Below the pieces are notes generated by a model that had not been told where the DNA came from, did no database searches, and worked only from the letters and a program-made list of their open reading frames with translations. Below, piece after piece: positions 50,833 to 64,000 of a stretch of 64,000 nt of DNA. A program made the position numbers and the translations under genes. Positions within the stretch are counted from its first letter, which is position 1. Each line of letters begins with the position of its first letter. This stretch comes from Daucus carota subsp. sativus (taxonomy: Eukaryota > Streptophyta > Magnoliopsida > Apiales > Apiaceae), in contig NC_030387.2 in assembly GCF_001625215.2 (NCBI RefSeq), positions 434,001-498,000 on the forward strand. The letters run 5' to 3'.

Positions 50833-51989
50833 AGTGCCAACAATTCTTAGATGCATTTGCTTCCATTTGACCTCCCTTAAAACATCTTGCCATGCCAAAG
50901 TCTGAAATCTTCTGATTCATCTCATGATCAAGTAAAAAATATTACTGGCCTTTAGATCTCTATGAATGATTCGTAGCTTTGAATCTTGATGAAGATACAG
51001 AAGTCCCCTAGCAATGCCATTAATTATTATGTTGTATCGTTCCGGCCAATTGATTGATTTTCTTATTTCTTCATCTAGTTTGTTGTCATGTAAAATTTAA
51101 AACATATATAGGCGACTTTTTTAGAGATATACATGACAAATTCCAAATAAATCTAAGTAAATTTGCAATAATATCTATAATACTTTTAAGATATAATTCA
51201 GATTAAGACAAACTGAAAATGAACGAATCTAAACTTTTGTTGGCCATATATTCGTAGATCAAAAATCTTTCTCCTTTCTCTGTGCAGCAACCAAGAAGTG
51301 TCACAAGATTTCTGTGCTGAAGCTTTGAAATACAACAAATTTCAGTAATGAACTCATCTAGTCCTTGACCAGAATTCTTTGAAAGCATTTTCACCGCTAT
51401 CTCCTGTCCATCAAGATGCCCTGAAATCGCTCCAAAAATATTATACATGATCATCAATATTTTGCATCCTAGTAATTTTCTGATTTTTTTTTTGTATCAA
51501 ATTATTCAACTTAAATGCTCATGTTGTGTACAAGTATAATAACCTTGTAGACAGGTCCACCCGGGTTTGGGCCCCAAATAACCAAATTTGAGGTGGAAAT
51601 GCCCCAAATATCAAAATACCCGGAAATTGGCCCTCACTGACCAATAGAGACGCGGCTGGTGTAGCGTCTTTATTAAAAGATGTAAGACGCTACATCGTGT
51701 AGCGTTTAGGTCATTTGATTTTTATAAAATCAGGAAGACGCTACTTGATATCACGTTCAACCTGAATTCATTTGCTGCTTTATATTTGATGGGCCTTTGT
51801 AATGGGCTTCTTTTATCTGCCAAAACGTTATACACAATAGCGTTTAATGCATGTTTTATTGTTTTGGGGTTTTTGTTAAGATCAAACGCCACCTCATGTG
51901 ACGTTTCTCTTTTATTATAAATTAAAACGTTAATTCCCTTGGCGTTTGTTTTGTTTTTTTGTTCTCAAATATTAATTTTTCTAAAATCA

Positions 51990-52890
51990 GTCCTAAACTC
52001 TAACCGTCAGTCAATTTAATTTAAAATATAAATTAATTATTCTAAAAACCCAAACATAAACCCTAAATGTTAACGACTGTTAATTTATTTTTTAAACTGG
52101 TTTCTTGGCTTTAGGGCCTTCGGCCCTGCAGCCTCGCATTAATTAGGGTTTAGGCTCGAGGGAGTAGGGCCAGGCCCTACTCCCTCGAGCCTAAACCCTA
52201 ACCGTCGGCCAATTTAATATACAGTACGAATAAATCATTCTGCAACCCAAACCTAAACCCTAAATGTTAACGGTTGTAAATTTATTTATTCCGCCGGCGT
52301 CTCGGCTTCAGGGCCTTCGGCCCTTCAGCCTCGCTTAATTAGGGTTTAGGCTCGATGGAGTAGGGCCTACCGGCCCTACACCCTCAATCCTAAACCCTAA
52401 CCGTTGGCCAATTTAATATACAGTACGAATTAATCATTCTGCAACCCAAACCTAAACCCTAAATGTTAACAGTTGTAAATTTATTTATTCCGCCGGCGTC
52501 TCGGCTTCAGGGCCTTCGGCCCTTCAGCCCTTCAGCCTCACTTAATTAAGGTTTAGGCTCGAGGGAGTAGGGCCTACCGGCCCTACACCCTCAATCCTAA
52601 ACCCTAAGCGTCGGTCAATTTAATATACAGTACGAATTAATCATTCTGCAACCCACCCTAAATGTTAACGGTTGTAAATTTATTTATTTCGCCGGTTTCT
52701 CGGCTTTAGAGCCTTCGGCCCTGCAGCCTCGCATTAATTAGGGTTTAGGCTCGAGGGAGTAGGATCTACCGGCCCTACACCCTCAATCATAAACCCTAAC
52801 TGTCAGTCAATTTAATTTAATGTTTAAATTAATCATTTTAAAATCCAAATATAAACCCTAAATGTTAACGACTATAAATTTGTTGTTAAT
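51990..52890. repeat. ~199-bp tandem repeat array with CCCTAAA motifs
   Basis: The phrase CCCTAAATGTTAAC ends at 52070, 52266, 52465, 52664 and 52864 with small variation around it, giving periods of 196, 199, 199 and 200 bp. Each unit has GGGTTTAGG, CCTAAACCCTAA and GGGCCTTCGGCCCT hairpin-like motifs. Confidence 0.85.
52143..52201. repeat. Perfect palindrome, 29-bp arms and 1-bp spacer
   Basis: The arms 52143-52171 and 52173-52201 are exact inverted copies around one A. The arm runs from TTAGGGTTTAGG to GGAGTAGGGCC. Other units of the array have diverged versions with an imperfect arm. Confidence 0.9.
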
Positions 52891-54387
52891 TTTATTTATA
52901 AGTAAACATATTATAAAAAGTTTATAAACACTACTTCAAGTAGCGTCTTCTCTTTTGTTAAAAGTAGAAGACGCTACACGAAGTAGCGTGTTTTTATTAT
53001 ATAAAAACGCTACTTCCTGCACGTCTCTTATGGTCATTCACGGCCATTTTATCAAATTGAGGTAATCTGGGCCTTACTTTTCATATTTTGGTTATTACGG
53101 GCCATCTTTCCACCCTCTCCAAGCTTGTTGTCCTGGGAGAAATTATCTGTGGCTTTTACAATTCTTTTAAAGTCCATTTGTGGCAACTCCCACTCTTCGC
53201 TCTCAATATTTTTCAAGGCAACACCTTCTGTACTGAATTTCAAGTTCTCTGCAAGTTTTGAAGCAAAATTAACACAACAACGAACAGCAATAAGTATTTT
53301 GATGAATATGCTCTGCATATTTTGATTTTGGCATCTTGACATATATATCTTGTCCATATTCTGTGTATCCTTTGATATCAGTTAGAACTTAGAACATCAA
53401 ACCATAAAATGCATCCACTTCCACCACTTCTAACATCTGCGATCACATAAGCTGTACAAGAGCAGTTCTTTAGACAAAGCCTGCGACATTCTTCAAGATC
53501 AATTCTCATGTCATATAGTGAGTGCTGTGTATCGGGAAACTTTACACCAGAATATTTTATAAAGTCTGCTTCCGTTTCACAGTCTAGTCATGTTTTACGA
53601 ACAGATCCACTAGACCAATCTACTGCCTTCCACTTCTCTGGATATGTGGGAATAAATCCCTTCATACATTCACATCTGGGGGAGCTGTTAATGTTACAAA
53701 TACTTAAGCCCCACAAAATCCATAACTCTGCTTCTTACTGAACCTTATAACAGCAGAAGTTTTAGTGACAAGATCAAACTCATAATAAATTTGCTTCTTA
53801 TTGAAAACAAATCTGTCTTTATATATGCCATTTGGATTACTCTTCGGATACCCAATGTACTGGCTACCAACCCATGGTCCAGTCCTAAACCATTTTGCTG
53901 AACCTTTCGATATGAAAAACTGTGGAAAACCATTAGGATTAATACGGTTACTAAAACTTCCTGTGGATGGATCATCAACATTTTTCCATGATGTAACGTA
54001 ATTCTCTAAGCCCGTTACCAAGTTTAATCCAACCTTCATGCTAGGAAGCATAGTATCTACAGGATGATCAAAACTCTGCCAAATAAAATTTCCTGCATTG
54101 TTGATATCATTTTTATCCTCCCTCACAACCAAATTCCCTGAATCCAATAGTTGTGCAACCGGATTTTTTATTGATATGGACGTATTTGAAGTCCATATTA
54201 TCCCATCATCTGTTTCAAATATAATTACCTTGTCATGGACTCTTACGACGCCTAGAGCATTAATGACAGGAGTATCCCTGTTAGCAATCCATACAACTGT
54301 CCCGTTGGAAATACTCTTGTACCAGATACCCAGATATCGATTTACTTGCAGAGGGTCAGAAGAAGATGAACATAATGTCAAATCCAT

Positions 54388-54960
54388 AGATTCAAATTGT
54401 TTACGGTGTTTCTTCTGTCATTTTCATCAAGGAAATCCTAGCATTGATAAGAATTTGTATATCATCAAAGTACATGAAGTATACGGTTTTGACTTGAATT
54501 TTGAGAAGTACTCTATGAAAATGTGCTTTAAAATCTAGAAATGTCTACTTTAAAATTCAGCATGTATTATATTTAAATTTTAAAAAAATCCAGCCATTCC
54601 GTATGGGCTATAATTTTTCTTATAGATTTGGTAAGTTTAAAAAAACTTATTTTTAACATAATTTTGTGATTGTGAAATCAGTTGCCTTACTTAATTGTGA
54701 CCCTCATTCAGGAACATATCCCAAATCTCTCTCCCCTCACAGGATCAAATAATCTGAAAGATTGAATATAGTAATTAGAAAGCGCTGGAGGACTAGAATC
54801 AACTTATTAAAAGATATCTCAGGCTGCAAGGACTGTGATATCAGTCACATTTCCTCAGGTACTGTTTGACGTTGCTAAAAGCAGCTTTTTCGAACAGCAG
54901 TTTTTAGTTGAAAACTGCTTTTTGAAAAGGGAATTATATTTTATAAAATTTTTGGATAAC
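54388..54960. other. Upstream flank of RLK-K and junction to RLK-M
   Basis: Up to about 54855 it is RLK-A's upstream region inverted, including the LRR-like phrase. Then comes a short stretch with AAAAGCAGCTTTT at 54879, a MITE-like motif, and then RLK-M. No gene. Confidence 0.45.
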
Positions 54961-56035
54961 AACGAACCAAAAATGAATGAATCTAAACTTTTATTAGCCA
55001 TGTATTAGTATATCAAAATTCATTAGTCTTTCTCTGTGCAGCAACCAAGAAGCGTCACAAGATTTTTGTGTTGAAGGTTTGCAATGCACAAAATTTAATT
55101 TATAAGTCATCCAGTCCCTGACCGGAAGTCTTTGATAGTCTATTCACAGCTACCTCCTGCCCTGAAATGCTCAGTGAAAATAATCAATCACATTCTGTAT
55201 CCTGGTAATTTCACAACACACTAAGGTGAGAATGATTTAGATTTTTTTGCTTTGCACATGCTGGGTACAAGTAAAATCACCTTGTAGACAGGTCCAAACC
55301 CGCCCTCTCCAAGCTTATTGTCCTGCGAGAAGTTGTTTGTGGCTTTCACAAGTCTTTTCAAGTCAGCTCCCAATCTTCACTCTCAATTTTGTTCAAGGCA
55401 ACAGCAACACCTTAATTGTTTTCCGGACCAGTGATTCATAGATCAGAAGTCAGGACATCTTATCACTATAAGTGTGCGTTTAAGGCCTTCTGTTTTGTCT
55501 TCTGGTACGAATGTTGGCTCGCATTATAATAATTGTTCCAGTAATATATACCTTCTCCCTTCAGCTTTCGCTTCCTTAAAACAAAGAGGCACATGAGAGC
55601 GAGTGCTACTACTAGTTCTACTGTACTAGCACGACAGTCAATAAGATTTGTAGATGCCTTTTTGCTCTGGATCTCTCGTTATCTACAAGAGTATAGGTTC
55701 AACGTTTTATATTAAAATATATTAGGAGGTTGAGCCATAAGTTGCTCACATTCTTACATAAAAAAGAAGTTTAATATGCAGAAAAATAGGGTTACCTAAT
55801 TCAGATGCTGGCATCCTTATATAAATATCTTGTCCATCAGCTGTGTTGCTTACCATATCAGTTAGATCATTGAACCACAAGATGCATCCACTTCTAATAT
55901 CTGTGTTTGCATATGCTGTACAATTGCAGTTCTTCAGACACAATCTTTCACATTGTTCAAGGTTAATTCTCAGGTCATACCATGAATTCCGCGTGTCTGG
56001 CAACTTCACACCTGAATGTTTTACAAAACCATTCT
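54961..56035 (-). pseudogene. D-like RLK-M relic
   Basis: Minus-strand order: PAN-encoding end of exon 1 (56035-55800; LPDTRNSWYDLRINLEQCER), transmembrane exon (about 55680-55560), a broken exon 3 (about 55405-55283) and a degraded exon 4 (about 55165-54966). Most of exon 1 is missing: RLK-D-type upstream sequence is joined directly to codon ~345. Exons 5-7 are absent. Confidence 0.8.
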
Positions 56036-57316
56036 ACACGTTCCCATGTCTTTGTCCAAAGTTCCATACATAGTTGAACAATTTGTACTTGACCCATAGT
56101 TCCACTAATTGTCGAAAACATTTATCACTGACCAAGTCCTCCTTTGTGATCCTAGACTTTTTCATCACAAATTAAAATTGCAGGAATTTTCTTATGGTCC
56201 ATTTTCCACAATGGATTTTGGAAGTCATTTTCTACACGTTTGTCTTTCAACTACTGAATGCTTATATGCTGATTGCACGCCAAAAAGTTCTCTTAGTTCT
56301 CCTGTTCTCTTGATGATTTGTTCCACTTGGCTCGTGGCAGCAAAACGCAACTGTAACCCGATTCATTCTCAAGACTCTTTTGTTATTTTGTTACGATTAA
56401 GAAAACGGCAGCTTATTTACAACAAGAACAAAAAAGAAAGCTGCTGCCTGATAAAGTCAGAACAAGACTTCTGAATTCTTAAACATTTTCGAACAGCGAG
56501 GAATCTTCTACGAGGGAGAGAGATAAAGAAAGCAGCTGCTAAAAAATGTAGAGATTCAACACTCCAAGTATCCGATATGTTCCGATTAGTCCTCATATCG
56601 GGATGAAGCAAAAAAAAAGTATATAACGAACGGTAAACTTGACAATTACATGAAGATAAAGTTTGTTCTTTCCTTTTAACCCCTAAAGAATATATTAGAT
56701 GTTGCTTTTAATCCTTAAAAAATACATTAGATGTGTATTTTAATCCTTTTAATCCTCAGTGTTCAATTTCTTTTAACCCTTTTGAGTGTGAAATTAGATG
56801 TTGCTTTTAATCCTTAAAAAATACATTAGATGTGTATTTTAATCCTTTTAATCCTCAGTGTTCAATTTCTTTTAACCCTTTTGAGTGTGAAATGTCATGG
56901 TTGTTCATCCGTTATATACCATTTTTGGATATGAGAGCTAATCGGAACATATTAAATACTTGGAGGGTTGAATTGGTCAAGTTAAGATATTGAGCCCGTA
57001 TCGGTACACACCCCGAAAAATTTGAGGGTTAAAAGTGCATTTAGAGTACTTATTTAGCTTGAAAGTATTCAGATCGTGTTTACTTGATTGGAAATGAATG
57101 GGGAATAATGAAATGAAAAGTTGCAGACAAAATATGTGGAGATGGGTGTGAATATTATTTATGACGAAGATCGTAGGGAAAACGAGGAAGAAGGAAAAAT
57201 CAACAAGGCTTTCATGCTCATTCTCTCTGCAGTTGTGACAACATTCAATCCATGTCATGGAGTTTTAAGTTGCAAAAACTTTAAAATTGTAATCAAGGTT
57301 CCTAGAAGACTTAACA
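56036..57316. other. RLK-L 3' flank and RLK-M upstream
   Basis: Most of it is the inverted counterpart of the RLK-C to RLK-D spacer (20596-21397), enlarged by about 500 bp between 56.47 and 57.06 kb. That extra part contains a 99-bp tandem duplication. No gene seen. Confidence 0.5.
56694..56891. repeat. 99-bp tandem duplication, two copies
   Basis: 56694-56792 is repeated immediately at 56793-56891 with no difference that I could see. The unit is AT-rich with TTTAATCCTT phrases. Confidence 0.85.
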
Positions 57317-61055
<3,739 letters not shown>

Positions 61056-62212
61056 TGCGCTGCTCAGAGATTACACAAAATTAGTTTTTAGAACTCTAGC
61101 TAAGTATGCATTGAATGTTTCCTACAAAAAATGGGAAATTTTGAGGTCCTCAAGGGTTGGAGGCCTACAAGAAATTGCATATTTTCTTGGTTGACTAGAC
61201 CAATAATTGTGTGGCAATGCAACCAACAACATTTCAATTCTTTTGCATGAAAAGTATTTACAAATTTCCAAAACAAGTGAAATGAGGAAGAAGAAAATGA
61301 GATGTGCACTGATGAAGCAGAATCAAGTTCTTGAAAAAGCTGGATTCAGGGTAGCTTTCTTTGGGTGGGTGATAGGAGTGTACTATGAATAAAAATTATA
61401 AGATCATCTTCGGTGTCTTAATGTGATTTCTTAAATATAATAAATAATTCAATTCTTAAAAGGTATGGAGTGAATAACAACTGCAACAATAATTTCTATT
61501 GGTTTTCCTTATTTTTATTATAACTATGGTAAATAAAAGTGATAAAAAACAAGATGAATATTGCTAATTCAGTTCTAATTTATTATCATTATTAATTTAT
61601 TTAATTTGATCGAATAAAACTTTTGATTAATGGACAACAAAAACGGGACAGAAGGAGTACATGGATTGTGTACTTGTTTTCTATTATTTTCGATTTTTAG
61701 TTTCGGTTTTAAATTCTAGCAATAATATTATAGTAATATTTTTAGTTTAGTTTAGATTTTTTAGTTTCGAATTATAGTAATATTTTTAGATTAGATTTAT
61801 TATTCTATTATAATAAATTATTATATTTTTAGTTTCGAATTATTAAATATTATTTTCGATTATTACTTATATTATTGCATTACTTTATATTTTTTTAATG
61901 TAATTTATTTATTTATTCCTTTTTCTATATACGATATTACCGCCTATATGACTAATTTCGAACATTCTCTCATTACTTTCCAACCACAAAATCTTAAAAT
62001 CCAAACATTTTTCTACAAATCATGAACTACGACTACACATCTAATTTAAGAAATCCTAAAAAGGACCCTTAATTTCAAACATAAATTTCAAAATTATTAA
62101 ACTATTTCAATTTTCAAAATTTAATATCAAATCTCAAGTCTCAATCATGCAAACTCTAGTAAATCATACAAGAAATTAATTAAAATCAAGGCATTATACA
62201 CACACATATATA
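61056..62212. other. Upstream of RLK-L
   Basis: The first 340 bp are the promoter block of the C-type genes, ending near AAGATCATCTTC at about 61400. The rest is very AT-rich with TAGTTT/TTTTAG phrases and no frame. Confidence 0.45.
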
Positions 62213-62637
62213 GGCAATTGCTCAAATAGAAACCGCTTAAATAAAAACTAAAATGGAAACCAAGAGAACCTATACCTAAATGATTTCACCCACCCCTTTT
62301 ATGTACCCAAGAGAAACTATACCTAAATGACTTCACCCACCCCCTATATGTCATCACCCACCCCCTATATGTCATCACCGGCCCAGCCTCACCCACTCAA
62401 TCCACCTCGGGCCCGCCAGGGCCTCGCCAAGGCTCAGGCCCTAAACGGGCTCCAGACAATCTTAAAGAGCCAAACCATGGTCCCACTGGGCCTCGACCCG
62501 GCCCTTCTAGGCCCATTTAGACCTCGTCTAGGCCCATCTCTGGGTCCATCCCCGATCCCAAAAACCGCATCATTCTACTTAATCGCATTGATTTTCATTT
62601 AGTTTTAATTCTAGTAGTTTCTATTGGAATAGGACCC
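62213..62637. mobile_element. MULE-like element with GC-rich interior
   Basis: Inverted ends resemble each other: TTGCTCAAATAGAAACC at the left and CCTATTCCAATAGAAACT at the right. Flanks are TA-rich so the target duplication cannot be fixed. The interior (about 62370-62560) is GC-rich with GGGCCC and CAGGCCC motifs, unlike the surrounding DNA. Confidence 0.5.
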
Positions 62638-62969
62638 TATATATATAAATATACTAAGGATTAGAATAATACCTTCAAATTAATGCTAATTCAGGTTGAT
62701 TTGAAGGTGTTGATGACAAGCTCAAAATCTTTGTGTGTGTGGACGACCCTCTCTTCTCCCTTTTCTCCTCTTGCTCAAAATCCAGCCGCTTGCTCCGTTT
62801 TCTTTGTTGCTACTTTGGTGTTGCTTCGGCTGATTTAGAGAGAGGCAGGGCACACGTGGTCCGTGAGAGGGGAGGTCACGTAAATTTTTACACAACACAG
62901 GCCGACCGAGGGAGAGGTGACCCCTACTGGTTTGAAATGAATGAAGGTCGTCCGTGGGTGGGGTGTCCT
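62638..62969. other. Spacer
   Basis: Moderate GC. Short open frames exist on both strands but show no recognisable domain. Confidence 0.35.
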
Positions 62970-63154
62970 TAGGGGTGATCAAAAAACCGCCCACACCGCA
63001 TAAACCGCCCGCACCGCACCAAACCGCACAACAAAACGTGGTTTTTAATTTTCGTGGTGCGGTTGCGGTTTGAATTTTTCACAAACCGCGCGGTGCGGTG
63101 CGGATTGCGGTTTGACATATTAGTAGTGCGGTTCAAACCGCACCGCACCGCAAT

Positions 63155-63216
<62 letters not shown>

Positions 63217-63730
63217 TGATTGTCAAATAAAATTATATTATACATATATATATTATTTATAATTATGTTATATATGTTTGTTAATTGTTAAATCTCTTCA
63301 AATAATAGAATTATTATTTTATCAATCTCGCATTACTATTATACCAAATTTGTATGAAATGATTATATTATTATAATATGTCTCTTGGTAGTTAGTACTC
63401 ATATTTATTATCATATTTACATTTTTGTTTGTGTTATTTTAGTAGTTGTTGTAGCTCTGAAATGATAAATATCATATAAATTCATTACATGCAAAGTTTT
63501 TAATTATTGTATATTTAAATTTTATTTCTAACTTCAACTAAAAATATTTATTCTTAAGCATACAAACCGCACAAACCGCACCGCACCACACCGCATTTTT
63601 GTGGTGCGGTTTACGCGGTTTTTATGCTAGCGTGGTGCGGTTGTGGTTTGAGTTTTCAACCAAACCGCATGCGCGGTTTGGTTCGCGGTTTTAGCGAAAA
63701 ACCGCACCGCCCGCACCGCGATCACCCCTA
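62970..63730. mobile_element. hAT-like element rich in AACCGCACCGC motifs
   Basis: 761 bp with perfect 11-bp inverted ends TAGGGGTGATC / GATCACCCCTA and a perfect 8-bp target duplication GGTGTCCT (62962-62969, 63731-63738). Both ends hold many copies of ACCGCACCGC or the complement. The core is AT-rich and includes an ATT/TA microsatellite. Confidence 0.88.
63152..63213. repeat. (ATT)n-(TA)n microsatellite
   Basis: An ATT run from 63152 to about 63170 passes into an uninterrupted TA run to 63213, inside the hAT element. Confidence 0.9.
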
Positions 63731-63738
63731 GGTGTCCT

Positions 63739-64000
63739 TTTCTTAAAAAAAAATTCCTCTGGGGTCGCCCAAATTCAGAATAATTAAGCTGATCAGCTTT
63801 GAAAAGCTAGTAAAAAAAACTAGTTATTTTTCAAAGAAGTGTGCTCTGGCTGGTTAGGAATGAAACGGAGCCATAGAATTAGCTGCTCTTTTTACGTAAG
63901 CCGCCTACAACTACAAGGAGTCTTCGTATCTAACAAATGAGGGAACTTCTACATGTATCTAACAAATGACAAATGACGGAACTTCTACATGAGTTTATGG
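63739..64000. other. Right edge of window
   Basis: No gene recognised. A phrase ACAAATGA-CGGAACTTCTACATG is partly repeated at about 63935 and 63970. Confidence 0.35.

Larger units (their letters stand above)
51563..53106. mobile_element. MULE-like element with internal tandem repeats, in exon 3 of RLK-K
   Basis: About 1544 bp. The ends are similar when inverted: GGGCCCCAAATAACCAAAT at the left and ATGGCCCGTAATAACCAAAA at the right. Both flanks carry TCCACCC, a probable remnant of a 9-bp target duplication. Inside each end are inverted GTAGCGTCTT / AAGACGCTAC motifs. The centre is a ~199-bp tandem repeat array. No transposase frame is visible. Confidence 0.7.
50129..54387 (-). pseudogene. 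A-like RLK-K, heavily damaged
   Basis: Remains of an RLK-A copy. A deletion joins the 5' flank (at about 54350) to the B-lectin coding sequence, removing start codon, signal peptide and about 50 residues. Further on, about 100 nt are lost before the EGF-like part, a TAA follows, and another deletion fuses the end of exon 1 to intron 2 so the transmembrane exon is gone. Exon 3 is split by a 1.5-kb MULE-like element, exon 5 (50305-51074) by a hAT element, exon 4 (51210-51420) has a changed donor base, and exon 6 stops at about 50129. Exon 7 is absent. It cannot encode a receptor. Confidence 0.88.

Noticed and set aside
54879..54960. AAAAGCAGCTTTT hairpin-like stretch considered as a terminator or MITE
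   Set aside because: The motif is suggestive of a MITE but no second end or target duplication could be found.
62327..62602. Proline-rich 91-codon frame
   Set aside because: It arises from the GC-rich interior of a MULE-like element with repeated CACCCACC phrases; no domain and no gene structure.
63000..63226. Open frame on the minus strand through the TA repeat
   Set aside because: It reads a low-complexity isoleucine-tyrosine run from a microsatellite inside a hAT element.

Overview
This window is plant nuclear DNA: AT-rich intergenic sequence, seven-exon genes with GT-AG introns, and dense non-autonomous transposons. The two partial or complete PR-10 (Bet v 1 family) genes at the left edge resemble the Dau c 1 / Api g 1 group of carrot and celery, so an Apiaceae (carrot-family) genome is the best guess. 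This is inferred from recalled family sequence and was not searched.

The window is dominated by a cluster of G-type (S-domain, SD1) lectin receptor-like kinases. Each complete copy has one long first exon (signal peptide, B-lectin, S-locus glycoprotein, EGF-like and PAN regions), a transmembrane exon, and five kinase exons of about 158, 211, 238, 151 and 309 nt. The left half carries a plus-strand array: RLK-A (7.6-10.7 kb), RLK-B (11.1-14.6), RLK-C (17.6-20.6), RLK-D (21.4-24.5), RLK-E (26.0-29.0) and a tail relic at 29.9-30.3. The right half carries a minus-strand array: RLK-F (B-like, frameshifted), an A-like tail, RLK-H (transposon in the transmembrane exon), RLK-I, a D-like relic, RLK-J (C-like), RLK-K (A-like wreck), RLK-M (D-like relic) and RLK-L (C-like). 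The right array repeats the A-B and C-D modules in inverted order, so it looks like an inverted and re-duplicated copy of the left array. Seven genes read as intact over all seven exons (A, B, C, D, E, I, J) and so does L, making eight.

The first 7 kb is a separate tandem duplication of about 3-4 kb. Each unit holds a PR-10 gene on the minus strand, its upstream region, a CACTA element, an exon-7 relic of an RLK and an LRR-like relic. A hAT element inserted into the second unit only, after the duplication.

Transposons account for most of the remaining structure. They include two CACTA copies, several hAT elements with 8-bp target duplications, a long-arm foldback MULE, a Helitron whose empty site survives in a paralogue, a short solo LTR, and a 1.5-kb MULE-like element packed with ~199-bp tandem repeats. 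I saw no transposase, reverse transcriptase or helicase coding region, so all appear non-autonomous. No tRNA, rRNA or CRISPR was seen.

The most interesting signals are: the cluster of amino-acid changes in one short ectodomain segment of the otherwise near-identical C/E/J/L genes; the transposon in RLK-H that would turn a receptor into a soluble ectodomain; the repeat-bearing MULE with a perfect 29-bp-arm palindrome; and two exon-like stretches of unknown origin at 37.16-37.59 kb.
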